64,000 nt of DNA from Metabacillus litoralis (GTDB lineage: Bacteria; Bacillota; Bacilli; Bacillales; Bacillaceae). The stretch is taken from assembly GCF_007994985.1 (NCBI RefSeq), contig NZ_VOQF01000007.1, positions 248,001 to 312,000 on the forward strand, written 5' to 3'. Every line of letters begins with the position of its first letter. Within the stretch, counting starts at the first letter, position 1. The position numbers and the translations under genes were made by a program. Below are positions 37,129 to 47,095 of this stretch, one piece after another. The notes under the pieces are model-generated. The model was not told the DNA's origin. It ran no database searches and saw only the letters and a program-made list of their open reading frames with translations.

Positions 37129-37818
37129 TTAAGAATCTAAAAGGTTATATTTTTCTCCAACTTCTAATAATAAACCAATATTTGTTGGTAACATATTAAT
37201 AAATACTTGTGGATCCTGTTTGATTAGTTCAAATGTATTAAAGTGAATTGGCACGACTTTTTTTGCTTTTAACCATTCAGCTGCATATTTTGCATCTTCT
37301 GGACCCATAGTTAAATTATCACCGATAGGTAAAAACGCCAAATCAATTGTGTTTCGCTCTCCAATCATTTTCATATCAGAGAACAATGAAGTATCTCCTG
37401 CATGATAGATTGTTTTTCCGCCTGATGTGAATAAGACACCTGAGGGCATCCCTGTATAAATAACAGTACCATCTTTTTCTTCATAACTTGAACCATGGAA
37501 GGCCTGTGTTAATTTGACTGTTCCAAATTCAAACTGATAGGCACCTCCAATATTCATTGGATGAACTTTAATTCCATGTTTTCCTATGTACATAGCTAAT
37601 TCATATGGTGCGATAACAAGTGAATCATTTTTCTTTGCTATTTCTACAGTATCACCTACATGGTCGTTGTGACCGTGAGTCAAAATTATGACATCTGCTT
37701 CAATGTTATCTACCTTCAAATCAGTTAACTCATTTCCTGAAATAAATGGATCGATGATTACCTTTGTATTTTCTGTAAAAATTTGTACTACAGCATGTCC
37801 ATGATAAGATGTTTGCAT
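37129..37818 (-). CDS. ytkL: UPF0173 metallo-beta-lactamase-fold hydrolase YtkL
   Basis: 229 residues of the metallo-beta-lactamase superfamily. The metal-binding motif [12 protein letters not shown] lies near 46-57; further ligands are [19 protein letters not shown] and VPIHFNTF. B. subtilis YtkL has the same organisation; its physiological substrate is unknown to me. GGTAGGGG lies 4-5 nt upstream of the ATG. It is monocistronic, between terminators. Confidence 0.9.
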   Translation of the reverse strand: MQTSYHGHAVVQIFTENTKVIIDPFISGNELTDLKVDNIEADVIILTHGHNDHVGDTVEIAKKNDSLVIAPYELAMYIGKHGIKVHPMNIGGAYQFEFGTVKLTQAFHGSSYEEKDGTVIYTGMPSGVLFTSGGKTIYHAGDTSLFSDMKMIGERNTIDLAFLPIGDNLTMGPEDAKYAAEWLKAKKVVPIHFNTFELIKQDPQVFINMLPTNIGLLLEVGEKYNLLDS

Positions 37819-37908
37819 ATTTTCCCCTACCTTCTATACATTTTTATGATGATTAAAATTTCACTCTAAGTTTATAAATACCATATTTAAATAACAATTA
37901 AACATAGC

Positions 37909-37942
37909 AAAAGGAGGTCTGACAATATGTTTCTGGCAGACC
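37909..37942 (-). terminator. Terminator after ald
   Basis: GGTCTG (37916-37921) and CAGACC (37937-37942) with CA/TG inside, followed by CTCCTTTT on the minus strand. Seven nt after the ald stop codon. Confidence 0.65.
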
Positions 37943-37949
37943 ACAATGG

Positions 37950-39071
37950 TTAAATTCCTAACAAAAATGTACGCGGATCTGTGTATGAGAGACCATGTGC
38001 TTCTGAAACAGCTTCATAAGCAACAAATCCACCTAATGCATTTATTCCTTTTAGAAGAGCTTCATTTTCTAAACACGCCTTTTTATAGCCTTTATTAGCA
38101 ATTTGAACTGCATATGGTACTGTTACATTTGTTAACGCAATCGTTGATGTACGTGGAACAGCTCCAGGCATGTTAGCTACTGCATAATGCAAGACACCAT
38201 GTTTTTCATATGTTGGAGAATCATGTGTGGTTATTTTATCAGTAGTTGCAAAAATACCACCCTGGTCAATGGCAATATCCACAATAACGGATCCTTTTGA
38301 CATAGATTTAACATCATCTTCTGTTACTAAAAGAGGTGCTCTTGCTCCTGGAATAAGCACAGCTCCGATAACAAGATCTGATCTACGAACTGCTTCTGAG
38401 ATTGTAAGTGGATTCGACATTAAAGTTGAAATATCGTGACCAAAAATATCGTCTATCTGTCTTAATCTTTCCGGATTCACATCTAACATTGTGACTTCTG
38501 CACCTAATCCCACAGCAATTTTCGCTGCATTGGTTCCAGCCACACCACCCCCAATAATTGTAACCTTACCTCGTTGAGTACCTGGTACACCAGATAATAG
38601 AATCCCTTTCCCTCCACGTGTTTTTTCTAAAAATTGAGCACCAATTTGCGATGCCATCCTTCCTGCCACCTCACTCATTGGAGTTAAAAGTGGAAGAGAT
38701 CCATTTGGTAGCTGTACAGTTTCATATGCAATAGCTATTACTTTATGATTGATCAGTGCAAGAGTTAATTCAGGTTCTGGTGCAAGGTGTAGATAAGTAA
38801 ATAAAATCAATCCTTCACGGAAATATTGAAATTCCTCTTTTAAAGGCTCTTTTACCTTCATCACCATGTCCATTGACCATGCTTGCTGAGCCGTATCAAC
38901 AATTTGCGCCCCTGCATTAATATACTGATCATCAGTGAAACCGGATCCTAACCCAGCATTTTTTTCAATATAAACTTCATGTCCATGCTTAATAAGGTGA
39001 ACAGCACCCGCAGGAGTCATTGCAACACGATTTTCATGATTCTTTATTTCTACCGGAATCCCAATCTTCAT
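37950..39071 (-). CDS. ald: Alanine dehydrogenase
   Basis: NAD-dependent interconversion of L-alanine with pyruvate and ammonia, used for alanine catabolism in spore-formers. [20 protein letters not shown] is the diagnostic N-terminus; VKEP contains the active-site Lys, [10 protein letters not shown] the His, and [20 protein letters not shown] the nucleotide-binding loop. 373 residues. The ATG at 39071 has AAAGGG upstream; an in-frame ATG 18 codons earlier would extend the protein beyond family length. In B. subtilis 168 ald is elsewhere, so its place next to ytkL differs. Confidence 0.94.
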   Translation of the reverse strand: MKIGIPVEIKNHENRVAMTPAGAVHLIKHGHEVYIEKNAGLGSGFTDDQYINAGAQIVDTAQQAWSMDMVMKVKEPLKEEFQYFREGLILFTYLHLAPEPELTLALINHKVIAIAYETVQLPNGSLPLLTPMSEVAGRMASQIGAQFLEKTRGGKGILLSGVPGTQRGKVTIIGGGVAGTNAAKIAVGLGAEVTMLDVNPERLRQIDDIFGHDISTLMSNPLTISEAVRRSDLVIGAVLIPGARAPLLVTEDDVKSMSKGSVIVDIAIDQGGIFATTDKITTHDSPTYEKHGVLHYAVANMPGAVPRTSTIALTNVTVPYAVQIANKGYKKACLENEALLKGINALGGFVAYEAVSEAHGLSYTDPRTFLLGI

Positions 39072-39280
39072 ATAAATCAACCCTTTCACTTTTGCGTCCT
39101 TATCAGTATGACCGTAATTTATCATATGATTACGCAGTGAGACAGGTAAGTGAAGATTTAGATAAATTCAGCTTTTCCATTCCCATATTTTACTATTTTC
39201 TGCTAATCTTCACACACCTCTATGTAGTTCGATTGAAATTGATATATAAAGAAAAGTCCATTTACTTACGATCCATAAAA

Positions 39281-40042
39281 TTAGATATGGTACCTATGTA
39301 TCACATTAGCTCCACCTGTTACTTCAATTATTGAACCAGTTATCATATCTGAATCTTCTTGGCAAATGAATGCTAACGTTCTCGCAATATCCTCACCAGT
39401 ACCAGACCGGCCAATTGGTGTATTTTTATCAGCTAGTGTTCTTGAGCTTTCAATTGTTGCTTCCTTCATCTCTCCGATTATATTACCTGGACATATCATG
39501 TTAGCGGTAATACCGTTTTCAGCTTCCTCGATACTAATAGATTTTGTCAAGGATACAAGTCCTACCTTTGCCGCACTAAATGCTGCACGATGAAGCCATC
39601 CTGGTGATGATTCAGCACCTTGAAAACCATAGGTAATGATCCGACCATATTGCTGTTGCCTCATTACAGGTATAACTAATTTAAATAAATGGAAAACAGA
39701 GCTAAGATTTCCTTCTATCATTTGATACCACTCTTCATCTGTATAATCAGCTAGCTTTTTTCTTTCGAAAATATAAGGTCCGGCATTATTTATTAAGCAA
39801 TCAATTCGACCAAAGCGTTTCAGTGTTAACTCGATTATTTTTGTTAAATCTTCTTTTTTAGTCACATCTCCTTGAACAAAAAGCATCCGATCTTTCATAT
39901 GTGAATATGTATGTTTTAACTTTTCAACTGCTTCGATGTCTTTATGATAATTTACCGTCACAGAAAAACCATTCTTTAGAAATTCTTCCGTTACTTTTTT
40001 TCCTAACCCTTTAGATCCTGCGGTAATAAGGGCATGTCGCAC
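39281..40042 (-). CDS. ytkK: Short-chain dehydrogenase/reductase homologue YtkK
   Basis: 253-residue SDR fold. The cofactor loop is ITAGSKGLGKK (6-16) and LINNAGPYIFERKK supplies the NNAG motif. The active-site segment reads GFQGAESSPGWLHRAAFSAAK: the tyrosine of the usual YxxxK is Phe here, while the Lys is kept. Reductase activity is therefore doubtful, or the catalytic residue differs. B. subtilis has an SDR gene (ytkK) next to ytkL and argH. Start GTG with GGGGAGG upstream. Confidence 0.78.
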   Translation of the reverse strand: MRHALITAGSKGLGKKVTEEFLKNGFSVTVNYHKDIEAVEKLKHTYSHMKDRMLFVQGDVTKKEDLTKIIELTLKRFGRIDCLINNAGPYIFERKKLADYTDEEWYQMIEGNLSSVFHLFKLVIPVMRQQQYGRIITYGFQGAESSPGWLHRAAFSAAKVGLVSLTKSISIEEAENGITANMICPGNIIGEMKEATIESSRTLADKNTPIGRSGTGEDIARTLAFICQEDSDMITGSIIEVTGGANVIHRYHI

Positions 40043-40265
40043 GATAAATTTCCTCCCCTAACTTGTCCTTATAAATATAATTAACAATCTACATCTCTCT
40101 CTTTATATACTATACTGAACTTAAGTTGGTTGTTTCCAATTCTATTGTGCTTGTAATAAGACCATTTTACAATAATCTTGTTTTGAAACTTGTTACATTT
40201 TGTAAAAGGTAGCTAAGAATACCATAAAAAATTAATGTATTTTAACAGAATTATTTCCAAAGCAG

Positions 40266-40301
40266 AAAAAAACAGCTGATCATATAACAATCAGCTGTTT
40301 T
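40266..40301 (-). terminator. Terminator of argG-argH and following small gene
   Basis: AAAACAGCTGAT and ATCAGCTGTTTT (40290-40301) form a perfect 12-bp stem with an 8-10 nt loop; seven T follow on the minus strand. Confidence 0.9.
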
Positions 40302-40316
40302 GCTAAGTAAATTGTA

Positions 40317-40475
40317 TTAGTCCCTTTTTACTTGGAAATGCTCTTGAAGAAAATTGGGATCATATTGCTGTTCGACAACACCACTTGAATAGGAATCTGT
40401 TAATTGTTGCATTGTTTCCTGTTCACCTAGGTGGTCATAGTAATATGTTTGTCGTGTTACTCTTCTTTCTCGCAC
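40317..40475 (-). CDS. Small protein of unknown function downstream of argH
   Basis: About 52 residues, hydrophilic. The N-terminus is rich in Arg and Tyr (RERRVTRQTYYYDHLGEQE), the C-terminus acidic and Gln-rich. The GTG at 40475 has AAGGAG 9 nt upstream; an in-frame ATG at 40508 lacks any ribosome binding site. It is 78 nt after argH and shares its terminator, so it is probably the third gene of the arginine transcript. B. subtilis has a small gene, ytzD, near here; homology is not verified. Confidence 0.6.
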   Translation of the reverse strand: MRERRVTRQTYYYDHLGEQETMQQLTDSYSSGVVEQQYDPNFLQEHFQVKRD

Positions 40476-40553
40476 TGTTTTCAGCTCCTTATTTTCAACT
40501 GTTCCCATATAGTGTTTCTGAAAATAAGAAGCTTATACCGTTAATTTACTTGT

Positions 40554-41930
40554 TTATCCTTCTAGCGATATTTTTGCCTTTTGAATTGCCTTTTTAACCA
40601 TTTCAAAGCCTGTTCCGCCTGCACTCATACGCTTTCTTACTGCCTCGAATGGATTGATTACTTCATATAAATCTTCCTCAAATAGGTTAGAGGATTTTTT
40701 ATATTCCTCAAAAGGTAAATCCTTCAAATATATTCCTGACTGAATACATTGATACACTAGTGTACCGACAACTTCATGTGCCTCTCTAAATGGCATTCCT
40801 TTAGTTGATAAATAATCAGCAAGCTCTGTTGCATTTGAAAAATCTTCTTTTGTTGCTTTTTCCATGTTTTCTTTATTTACTTTTAATGTATCAATCATTC
40901 CAATGAAAATTTGAAGACTACCTTCTATTGTTTTAACAGTATCAAACATACCTTCTTTATCTTCTTGAAGGTCTTTGTTATAGGCAAGAGGAAGCCCCTT
41001 TAAAATAGTTAATAATGACATTAAGTTACCATAAACCCGACCTGTTTTCCCTCTAATTAGTTCAGCCATATCAGGATTTTTCTTCTGTGGCATAATGCTA
41101 CTACCTGTTGCATATGTGTCATCAAGCTCAATAAACTGAAACTCTTGTGAACACCATAAAATAATTTCCTCACATAAACGAGAAAGGTGCATCATAACTA
41201 GTGAACTATTGCTTAGAAATTCAATAATAAAATCTCTGTCACTAACACCATCTAAGCTATTTTCGTATATTCCTTCAAACCCCAGTTTTTCTGCAGTAAA
41301 CTCCCGATCAATTGGAAATGTTGTTCCTGCAAGTGCAGCAGATCCTAAAGGAGATATATTAATACGTTTTAAGGATTCTTCAAATCTTTGTTTATCACGA
41401 TCTAACATCCAGAAGTAAGCCATTAGGTGGTGTGCAAACGAAATAGGCTGAGCACGCTGTAAATGTGTATACCCGGGTAAAATCGTCTCTACATGCGCTT
41501 CTGCTTTACTAACAAGTGATGCTTGAAGTCCTTCAATCAGTTCAACAACCATTTCAACATGTTTACGTAAATACAAATGCATATCTGTAGCTACTTGATC
41601 GTTTCTGCTTCTACCTGTATGTAACTTTCCTCCAACAGGACCAATCTCATCAATTAGCAGCTTCTCGATATTCAGATGTATATCTTCATAGTTAACTGAG
41701 AAATTAAGCTCATTTCTCTTTGCTTTTTCTAACAGTGTCGTTAACCCATTTGAAATTTCTTTTGCTTCATCTTTTGTGATAATGCCACAGTTACCTAACA
41801 TTTCAACATGTGCAAGACTGCCTGTAATATCTTCTTCAACTAATTCTTTATCAAAATGGATGGATGCGCCGAACTCATCCACCCATTGTTCAGGGGTTTT
41901 TTGGAAGCGTCCACCCCAAAGTTTTTTCAT
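40554..41930 (-). CDS. argH: Argininosuccinate lyase
   Basis: Last step of arginine synthesis: argininosuccinate to arginine and fumarate. The fumarase-superfamily signature [11 protein letters not shown] is present, along with [19 protein letters not shown] and TYTHL-type [13 protein letters not shown]. 458 residues, normal. The ATG overlaps the argG stop codon (ATGA), with AAGGTGG inside argG as ribosome binding site. Confidence 0.96.
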   Translation of the reverse strand: MKKLWGGRFQKTPEQWVDEFGASIHFDKELVEEDITGSLAHVEMLGNCGIITKDEAKEISNGLTTLLEKAKRNELNFSVNYEDIHLNIEKLLIDEIGPVGGKLHTGRSRNDQVATDMHLYLRKHVEMVVELIEGLQASLVSKAEAHVETILPGYTHLQRAQPISFAHHLMAYFWMLDRDKQRFEESLKRINISPLGSAALAGTTFPIDREFTAEKLGFEGIYENSLDGVSDRDFIIEFLSNSSLVMMHLSRLCEEIILWCSQEFQFIELDDTYATGSSIMPQKKNPDMAELIRGKTGRVYGNLMSLLTILKGLPLAYNKDLQEDKEGMFDTVKTIEGSLQIFIGMIDTLKVNKENMEKATKEDFSNATELADYLSTKGMPFREAHEVVGTLVYQCIQSGIYLKDLPFEEYKKSSNLFEEDLYEVINPFEAVRKRMSAGGTGFEMVKKAIQKAKISLEG

Positions 41931-43126
41931 ACTTCCACCTTCTTATTTTTCACCATGCTATTCACTTTCGTAGGAAGTCCCCATAGCTCGATAAATCCGA
42001 TTGCTGCATTATGATCAAACGCATCATCTTTCGTATATGTTGCTAGTTTCTCATCATATAATGAGTACTCAGACTTTCTTCCTTCAACAATTGCATGACC
42101 TTTAAAAAGTTTCACACGTACTGTTCCGGTTACGTACTTTTGTGTTTCTTCTAAGAATGCATGTAAAGCATTTTTTAATGGTGAGAACCAAAGTCCATTA
42201 TAGATAAGCTCAGTTAATTTTTGTTCAATTACTGGTTTGAAGTGTGCTACTTCTTTTACTAACGTTAAATCTTCGAGCTCTTTATGTGCTTTAATAAGTG
42301 TCATAGCACCTGGACACTCATACACTTCACGAGATTTAATTCCTACAAGACGATTCTCAACATGATCAATTCGTCCAACACCATGTTTACCAGCAATATC
42401 ATTTAACTCAAGAATTAATTCATGAAGAGGGTATGCTTTGTCATTAATTTTAACAGGAACACCCTTCTCAAAATGAATTTCAATTACTTCCGCTTCATCA
42501 GGTGTTTTTTCTAAAGGCACTGTTAAATCATATGCCCCTTCAGGTGGAGCAGCCCAAGGATCTTCAAGAATTCCACACTCGTTACTTCTACCCCATAGAT
42601 TTTGGTCAATTGAATATGGGCTATCTAAGTTTATTGGAATTGGAATATCATGCTTAATTGCATATTCAATTTCTTCCTCACGTGACCAGCCCCACTCTCT
42701 TACTGGAGCAAGAACTTCTAAGTCTGGGTTCAGCGCTTTGATAGAAACCTCAAAACGAACCTGGTCATTTCCTTTACCAGTACAACCATGTGCAATTGCA
42801 ACTGCATTTTCTTTTTCTGCAATTTCAACTAATTTCTTTGCAATTAATGGACGTGAAAGTGCTGAAACTAAAGGATATTTCCCTTCGTATAGAGCATGTG
42901 CTTGTAGTGCAAGTAATGCAAAGTCATTTGCATATTCTTCTTTTGCATCAATCATGTATGATTCAACTGCACCAACTTGCAGTGCTTTTTGTTGTACAAA
43001 AGCTGTATCTTTTCCTTCACCAACATCTAAGCAACACGCAACAACAGAGTACCCTTGTTCTTGTAACCATTTAATTGCAACAGAAGTATCTAAACCCCCG
43101 GAATATGCTAAAACTACTTTTTTCAT
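41927..43126 (-). CDS. argG: Argininosuccinate synthase
   Basis: ATP-dependent condensation of citrulline and aspartate. The PP-loop is [18 protein letters not shown] (4-21); [17 protein letters not shown] and [17 protein letters not shown] follow. 399 residues. The ATG is preceded by AAGGAGGAAC. First gene of argG-argH. ARG-box-like repeats flank its promoter region, consistent with control by ArgR/AhrC. Confidence 0.96.
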   Translation of the reverse strand: MKKVVLAYSGGLDTSVAIKWLQEQGYSVVACCLDVGEGKDTAFVQQKALQVGAVESYMIDAKEEYANDFALLALQAHALYEGKYPLVSALSRPLIAKKLVEIAEKENAVAIAHGCTGKGNDQVRFEVSIKALNPDLEVLAPVREWGWSREEEIEYAIKHDIPIPINLDSPYSIDQNLWGRSNECGILEDPWAAPPEGAYDLTVPLEKTPDEAEVIEIHFEKGVPVKINDKAYPLHELILELNDIAGKHGVGRIDHVENRLVGIKSREVYECPGAMTLIKAHKELEDLTLVKEVAHFKPVIEQKLTELIYNGLWFSPLKNALHAFLEETQKYVTGTVRVKLFKGHAIVEGRKSEYSLYDEKLATYTKDDAFDHNAAIGFIELWGLPTKVNSMVKNKKVEV

Positions 43127-43144
43127 CTATTTGTTCCTCCTTAG

Positions 43145-43272
43145 TTGTATAAAAATTAATATATACTAATAAAAATACATTTTCTATGTAAGTATCACTT
43201 TACCAACTCTTTCCCTATTTCGTCAATAGAAATTTTGTATATTTTCTCATAATTTTTGTATAAAAATAAATA
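43145..43272 (-). promoter_or_regulatory. ARG-box-like repeats around the argG promoter
   Basis: TTGTATAAAAATTAATA (43145-43161) and TTGTATAAAAATAAATA (43256-43272) agree at 16 of 17 positions. CTAATAAAAATACATTT (43166-43182) is a related site in the opposite orientation. They resemble the AT-rich ArgR/AhrC box (TGNATWWWWATNCA) and bracket a -35-like TTGACG (43227-43222). Confidence 0.5.
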
Positions 43273-43374
43273 TCACCCCTTAGTTTCAGTTAAAATGACT
43301 AATAAAATGTGCATAGAACTTTTTTTTCGACTAATGGTACAATAGATGTGAAATTAAATTTGGAGGAATGGGAA

Positions 43375-43692
43375 TTGAATGAATACTTCACCTATAACCC
43401 TAGATTAAAAATATATCTTCCGAAGTTAGATCAAGATTGGAATTCTTATAGCTTACATACTCAAAATAGTATTTTGGCAGATTGGGAACATATTCGAGGT
43501 CATATTCCTGACCGTATTGCAGAACTTGAAGAAGATATTAATCTTAAACAAGAGGCATTAAATGAAGAGGAGAATTTCCTAACGTCCTGTGAGCTAACCG
43601 AGGAAATTTCTGAATTAGCATCGATTATAAATGATTTATGGATTTGGTATAGATCAAATCAGCAAATATCTAAGGATAAAGTCCACACATAA
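43375..43692 (+). CDS. Unknown soluble protein, about 105 residues
   Basis: Acidic, helix-rich protein. The start MNEYFTYNPRLKIYLPKLDQ is aromatic; about 48-80 (RIAELEEDINLKQEALNEEE) looks like a coiled coil. The single Cys lies in FLTSCELTEE. I do not recognise the family. I chose the TTG at 43375, 8 nt after GGAGG; the longer in-frame version from an ATG at 43309 has no ribosome binding site and would include the promoter. TGGTACAAT at 43335-43343 is an extended -10. It is divergent from argG. Confidence 0.65.
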   Translation: MNEYFTYNPRLKIYLPKLDQDWNSYSLHTQNSILADWEHIRGHIPDRIAELEEDINLKQEALNEEENFLTSCELTEEISELASIINDLWIWYRSNQQISKDKVHT

Positions 43693-43725
43693 CAAAAATA
43701 CAAGCTCAAGGATTATTGAGCTTGT
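43693..43725. terminator. Terminator after moaB, shared with the converging unknown gene
   Basis: ACAAGCTCAA (43700-43709) and TTGAGCTTGT (43716-43725) form a perfect 10-bp stem; on the minus strand ATTTTTG follows. Confidence 0.75.
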
Positions 43726-43807
43726 ATAAAGTAGAAGTAAAATGAATGGAAAACACAAATTGTCTTACATTCATTTGTTTGTTATGAATAATTAAAAATT
43801 AACAAGA

Positions 43808-44326
43808 TTAACGAAATAAATCTTTTTTTACCTCACGAACAACATGACCTATTTCAGGTAATATCAACTTTTCCATTGCCAACTTAACAGCTCCTGATGA
43901 CCCCGGCATGGCAAATATAGCTGTATCCATTGCAACACCAGCTATAGCCCTGCTAAGAATAGCAGCTGAACCAATATCATCACGATAGCTGAGCATACGA
44001 AAAATCTCACCAAAGCCAGGAATTTCTTTGTCGATGATTGATTCAACTGCTTCAATAGTAACATCTCTTTTTGCTATACCCGTTCCTCCATTGGTAAGTA
44101 CCACATCAACTTCTCTTGTTTCACAGCCTTTTAGGATCGAACTTCGAATGAGCGTTTTTTCATCCTTTACGATCTCATAATCCACAACCAAGTGATTATG
44201 TTCTTTTAAATAGCTTTTTATAAGATAACCACTTTTATCAGTTTCTTCATCTCTAGTATCACTAATCGTAATTACTTTACATCTAACCTGATTTGGTGCT
44301 TCAAGTTTATGCTCAATACTACTCAT
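43808..44326 (-). CDS. moaB: Molybdenum cofactor biosynthesis protein MoaB
   Basis: MogA/MoaB family protein that activates molybdopterin by adenylylation. CKVITISDTRDEETDKSGYLI near the N-terminus, VLTNGGTGIAKRDVT and IFAMPGSSGAVKLAME are family motifs that bind the pterin substrate. 172 residues. The ATG at 44326 is preceded by GGAGGG. Its start overlaps the end of the EcsC-family gene by 8 nt. No other moa/moe genes are in the window. Confidence 0.92.
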   Translation of the reverse strand: MSSIEHKLEAPNQVRCKVITISDTRDEETDKSGYLIKSYLKEHNHLVVDYEIVKDEKTLIRSSILKGCETREVDVVLTNGGTGIAKRDVTIEAVESIIDKEIPGFGEIFRMLSYRDDIGSAAILSRAIAGVAMDTAIFAMPGSSGAVKLAMEKLILPEIGHVVREVKKDLFR

Positions 44327-45176
44327 AATACCCTCCATCAAAGTAAGTTGATTTTTGTGTTATATATCGATATTGGTAAAATCTATTTGCAAAATCACTA
44401 ATATGTCGAGTTTGTTGATAATTAGCACCAGCACCAATCATCATACTGACTAAAGGTATTCCAGCAATAAGTTTGCGTTTGAATATTGATATTACTGACA
44501 ATTTCGCTATCTGCTTAAGTATGTATTCCATACTCTTAGGATCTGCTAAATCCTCATTTCCTTCGTAAAAGTAGGAAACACTTTCTTCTTCTATATCCTG
44601 CTTTAATTCTATCCAAGCTTTATATTGTAAATGCTTTGGCAATAAAGAAGCATGATACAATTTCAAGGAAGTCATCATTTCATACGGGTTATTTATTTCA
44701 TATCCATAACACATTGAAATCATTTGAATTGCACGTAAATTTAGTATCGTTTGTAAAGGAATGTCGGCCCCTGTTAAAAGAATACCACCAGTTCCGGTAA
44801 TGCCTCCCTGTAGGAAGGAGTATAATCTGTGCTTTGAGGTTTGTAGGTCTGCTAAGTAATGTAGTTGACTAATTGAAAGCTTATGTAAATCATTAATTTG
44901 AAAAATATCCTCATTTAATGCTTTTGCAGATAGTAAAATTTGTTGCTTAGCATCTTGTTGTATAAACGAATTTTGAATAAACGAATGTAAGTTAAAAAAA
45001 CTAGCATCAATTTTTTTTAATATCATTGTTTTCGTTCGCTTTGGTATTTCCTCGATATTTCTATCTATCCACCTGTTAAATGTTCGTTGAAAATCTGTTC
45101 TTACATCATTTTGCATATCATTTTCCCAACTAGTAATTTCGGCTAATATGGCTTTTTCACGTACTGATTCATTCAT
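44319..45176 (-). CDS. EcsC family protein
   Basis: 285 residues with the Gly-rich segment LQGGITGTGGILLTGADIPLQTILNLRAIQ around the middle, the hallmark of the EcsC family; AGIPLVSMMIGAGANY near the C-terminus is another small-residue membrane-like stretch. EcsC of B. subtilis is the third gene of the ecs ABC transporter operon and its role is unclear. Start ATG at 45176, 9 nt after AAGGAGA; the in-frame extension upstream lacks a ribosome binding site. Translationally coupled to moaB by an 8-nt overlap. Confidence 0.82.
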   Translation of the reverse strand: MNESVREKAILAEITSWENDMQNDVRTDFQRTFNRWIDRNIEEIPKRTKTMILKKIDASFFNLHSFIQNSFIQQDAKQQILLSAKALNEDIFQINDLHKLSISQLHYLADLQTSKHRLYSFLQGGITGTGGILLTGADIPLQTILNLRAIQMISMCYGYEINNPYEMMTSLKLYHASLLPKHLQYKAWIELKQDIEEESVSYFYEGNEDLADPKSMEYILKQIAKLSVISIFKRKLIAGIPLVSMMIGAGANYQQTRHISDFANRFYQYRYITQKSTYFDGGYYE

Positions 45177-45368
45177 GAGAAATGTCTCCTTATTAACGTA
45201 ATAAGTGGTCTTTATTAAGCTGTTCCTAAATTTTGTTGCTGAAGTAACTTTGCAAAGAAAACAGTACTTTATATGATCTAAATGACATTTTTTACTTGGA
45301 AAGCTTTGTTTTAACACGTAAATAGATCCATAAAAACTTCAGAAAGGATCCTTTATTTATCATAACAT

Positions 45369-45404
45369 AAAAAAGACAGTCGTTTGGTTCACGACTGTCT
45401 TTTT
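45369..45404. terminator. Terminator after ackA
   Basis: GACAGTCGT (45375-45383) and ACGACTGTC (45391-45399), flanked by A and T runs on both sides, so it can work in both directions. Confidence 0.88.
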
Positions 45405-45492
45405 ATGTTTATTATTTCTTCTGTTCGGTTAATAGGTCAATTAATTATTCATAGCAATTGACCTCAATAATCTTTTTAGATGAGATCTATAT

Positions 45493-46680
45493 TTATTTCG
45501 CTAGGCGAACAACATCTCTTGCAATCATAACTTCTTCATTGGTAGGAATAACTAAAACCTTAACAGGTGAATGCGGATAGCTAATATATGCTTCTTCACC
45601 ACGAACCTTATTTAGAGCAGGATCCCAATATATTCCCATGAACTCTAATCCGTTTAATACACGTGCACGTATCTCAGTACTATTTTCTCCAATTCCAGCT
45701 GTGAAGATAATTGCATCAACACCTGACATTCTAGCTGCATAAGATCCAATATATTTATGAATACGACTTGCGAATACTTCAAGAGCTGTTTTTGCTCGTT
45801 CATTTCCTTCTGATGTTGCTTGTTCGATATCACGAAGATCACTAGAAAGCCCTGATATACCAAGGATTCCACTCTTTTTATTTAAAATATCTAATACTTC
45901 ATCAGCCGTTTTTCCTGTTTTCTCCATAATAAAAGGTAAAAGCGCAGGATCAATATTTCCAGATCTTGTCCCCATAGCAACTCCAGCAAGTGGTGTAAAG
46001 CCCATTGAGGTATCAATTGATTTTCCGCCTTCAATTGCAGCAATACTTGCTCCGTTTCCTAAATGACAAGAAATGAGACGAAGATGTTCTACAGGTCTTC
46101 CAAGGATTTCTGCTGCTCTTTCAGAAACATATTTATGTGATGTACCATGGAAACCATATTTACGAATTCCATAATCCTCATAATATTCATAAGGTAAGCT
46201 ATATAAAAATGATTGCTCAGGCATCGTCTGATGGAAAGCTGTATCAAATACTGCTACTGCATCAACATTTGGTAGTACTTCTTTAAAAGCTTTAATTCCA
46301 ACAATGTTCGCTGGGTTATGAAGTGGTGCCAGATCAGATAACTCTTCAATTTTACTTAATGTATCGTCAGTAATGATAGCAGAGTCGTTAAAGATCTCTC
46401 CTCCATGAACTACACGGTGACCAATACCTTCAATTTCATCTAGTGATTTGATAATTCCTAAATCAGTTAGCTTTGATAAGAGAATTTTTACCGCTACTGC
46501 ATGATCAGGAATATCTGTTACTTCTGTTTGCTTTTCACCATTAACTGAAATGCTAAACACTGAATCATTTATACCTATTCTTTCAACTAAACCTTTTGTT
46601 AAAACTGTTTCACTAGGCATCTCAAATAGTTGAAATTTTAGTGATGAACTACCTGCATTGATTGCTATAACCTTAGCCAT
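45493..46680 (-). CDS. ackA: Acetate kinase
   Basis: Makes ATP and acetate from acetyl phosphate, the overflow pathway. [16 protein letters not shown] (6-21), [30 protein letters not shown] and [13 protein letters not shown] are the ASKHA-fold motifs. 395 residues. GGAGCG lies 7 nt before the ATG. A cre-like sequence far upstream fits CcpA control, which activates ackA in B. subtilis. Monocistronic, next to ytxK as in B. subtilis. Confidence 0.96.
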   Translation of the reverse strand: MAKVIAINAGSSSLKFQLFEMPSETVLTKGLVERIGINDSVFSISVNGEKQTEVTDIPDHAVAVKILLSKLTDLGIIKSLDEIEGIGHRVVHGGEIFNDSAIITDDTLSKIEELSDLAPLHNPANIVGIKAFKEVLPNVDAVAVFDTAFHQTMPEQSFLYSLPYEYYEDYGIRKYGFHGTSHKYVSERAAEILGRPVEHLRLISCHLGNGASIAAIEGGKSIDTSMGFTPLAGVAMGTRSGNIDPALLPFIMEKTGKTADEVLDILNKKSGILGISGLSSDLRDIEQATSEGNERAKTALEVFASRIHKYIGSYAARMSGVDAIIFTAGIGENSTEIRARVLNGLEFMGIYWDPALNKVRGEEAYISYPHSPVKVLVIPTNEEVMIARDVVRLAK

Positions 46681-46893
46681 TTTGTTTCGCTCCTTTTTAT
46701 TTTCAAATCACCTTTATAGGTGTTAATAATGTATATATGTAATACAATTAATCGACACAAAACTATTAGCAATAAACTAGCTCTTTAGATGTGTTCTTCT
46801 TTACTTCCTTAGTCTTTGCAAAAAACTTCTGATTATTATCTGCCTTTTCCATTTAAACACTGACATTTCGACATTTCAAGAACTTGATGAAAT

Positions 46894-46907
46894 TGCAATC
46901 GGTTACA
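46894..46907 (+). promoter_or_regulatory. cre-like CcpA site upstream of ackA
   Basis: TGCAATCGGTTACA matches the cre consensus TGWAANCGNTNWCA at 13 of 14 positions. It is 214 nt from the ackA start. In B. subtilis CcpA activates ackA from an upstream cre. Binding and direction of effect are inferred. Confidence 0.6.
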
Positions 46908-47059
46908 GGTAAAATTCTTATAATTCTAATAATTCTTTCTAAATGTAGTGGGTTAAAATAAGGCTTTGCTTCTACAATGCGTTTACAGATATTTTCAGCA
47001 AATTAATAGGACACAGTAACAAAGTTTACAAAAGAAACCATTTAATAAGGAAGTTCAAT

Positions 47060-47095
47060 AAAAAAGAGAGCTAAACTGATCAGCTCTCCTTTTTC
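47060..47095. terminator. Terminator after ytxK
   Basis: GAGAGCT (47066-47072) and AGCTCTC (47082-47088), followed by TTTTTT on the minus strand and CTTTTT on the plus. Confidence 0.85.

Larger units (their letters stand above)
46681..47095. other. ackA upstream region
   Basis: 415 nt. On the minus strand TTGTGT (46759 region) with 17 nt to TATATA is a weak promoter candidate close to ackA. The cre-like site is at 46894-46907, and the ytxK terminator closes the region. No coding potential is seen. Confidence 0.35.

Noticed and set aside
43309-43374. Upstream ATG start for the unknown gene at 43375
   Set aside because: It has no ribosome binding site and would place the extended -10 promoter and the GGAGG site inside the coding region.
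44326-45317. Longer EcsC-family protein starting 47 codons upstream
   Set aside because: The extension lacks a ribosome binding site, while AAGGAGA sits at the proper distance from the ATG at 45176.
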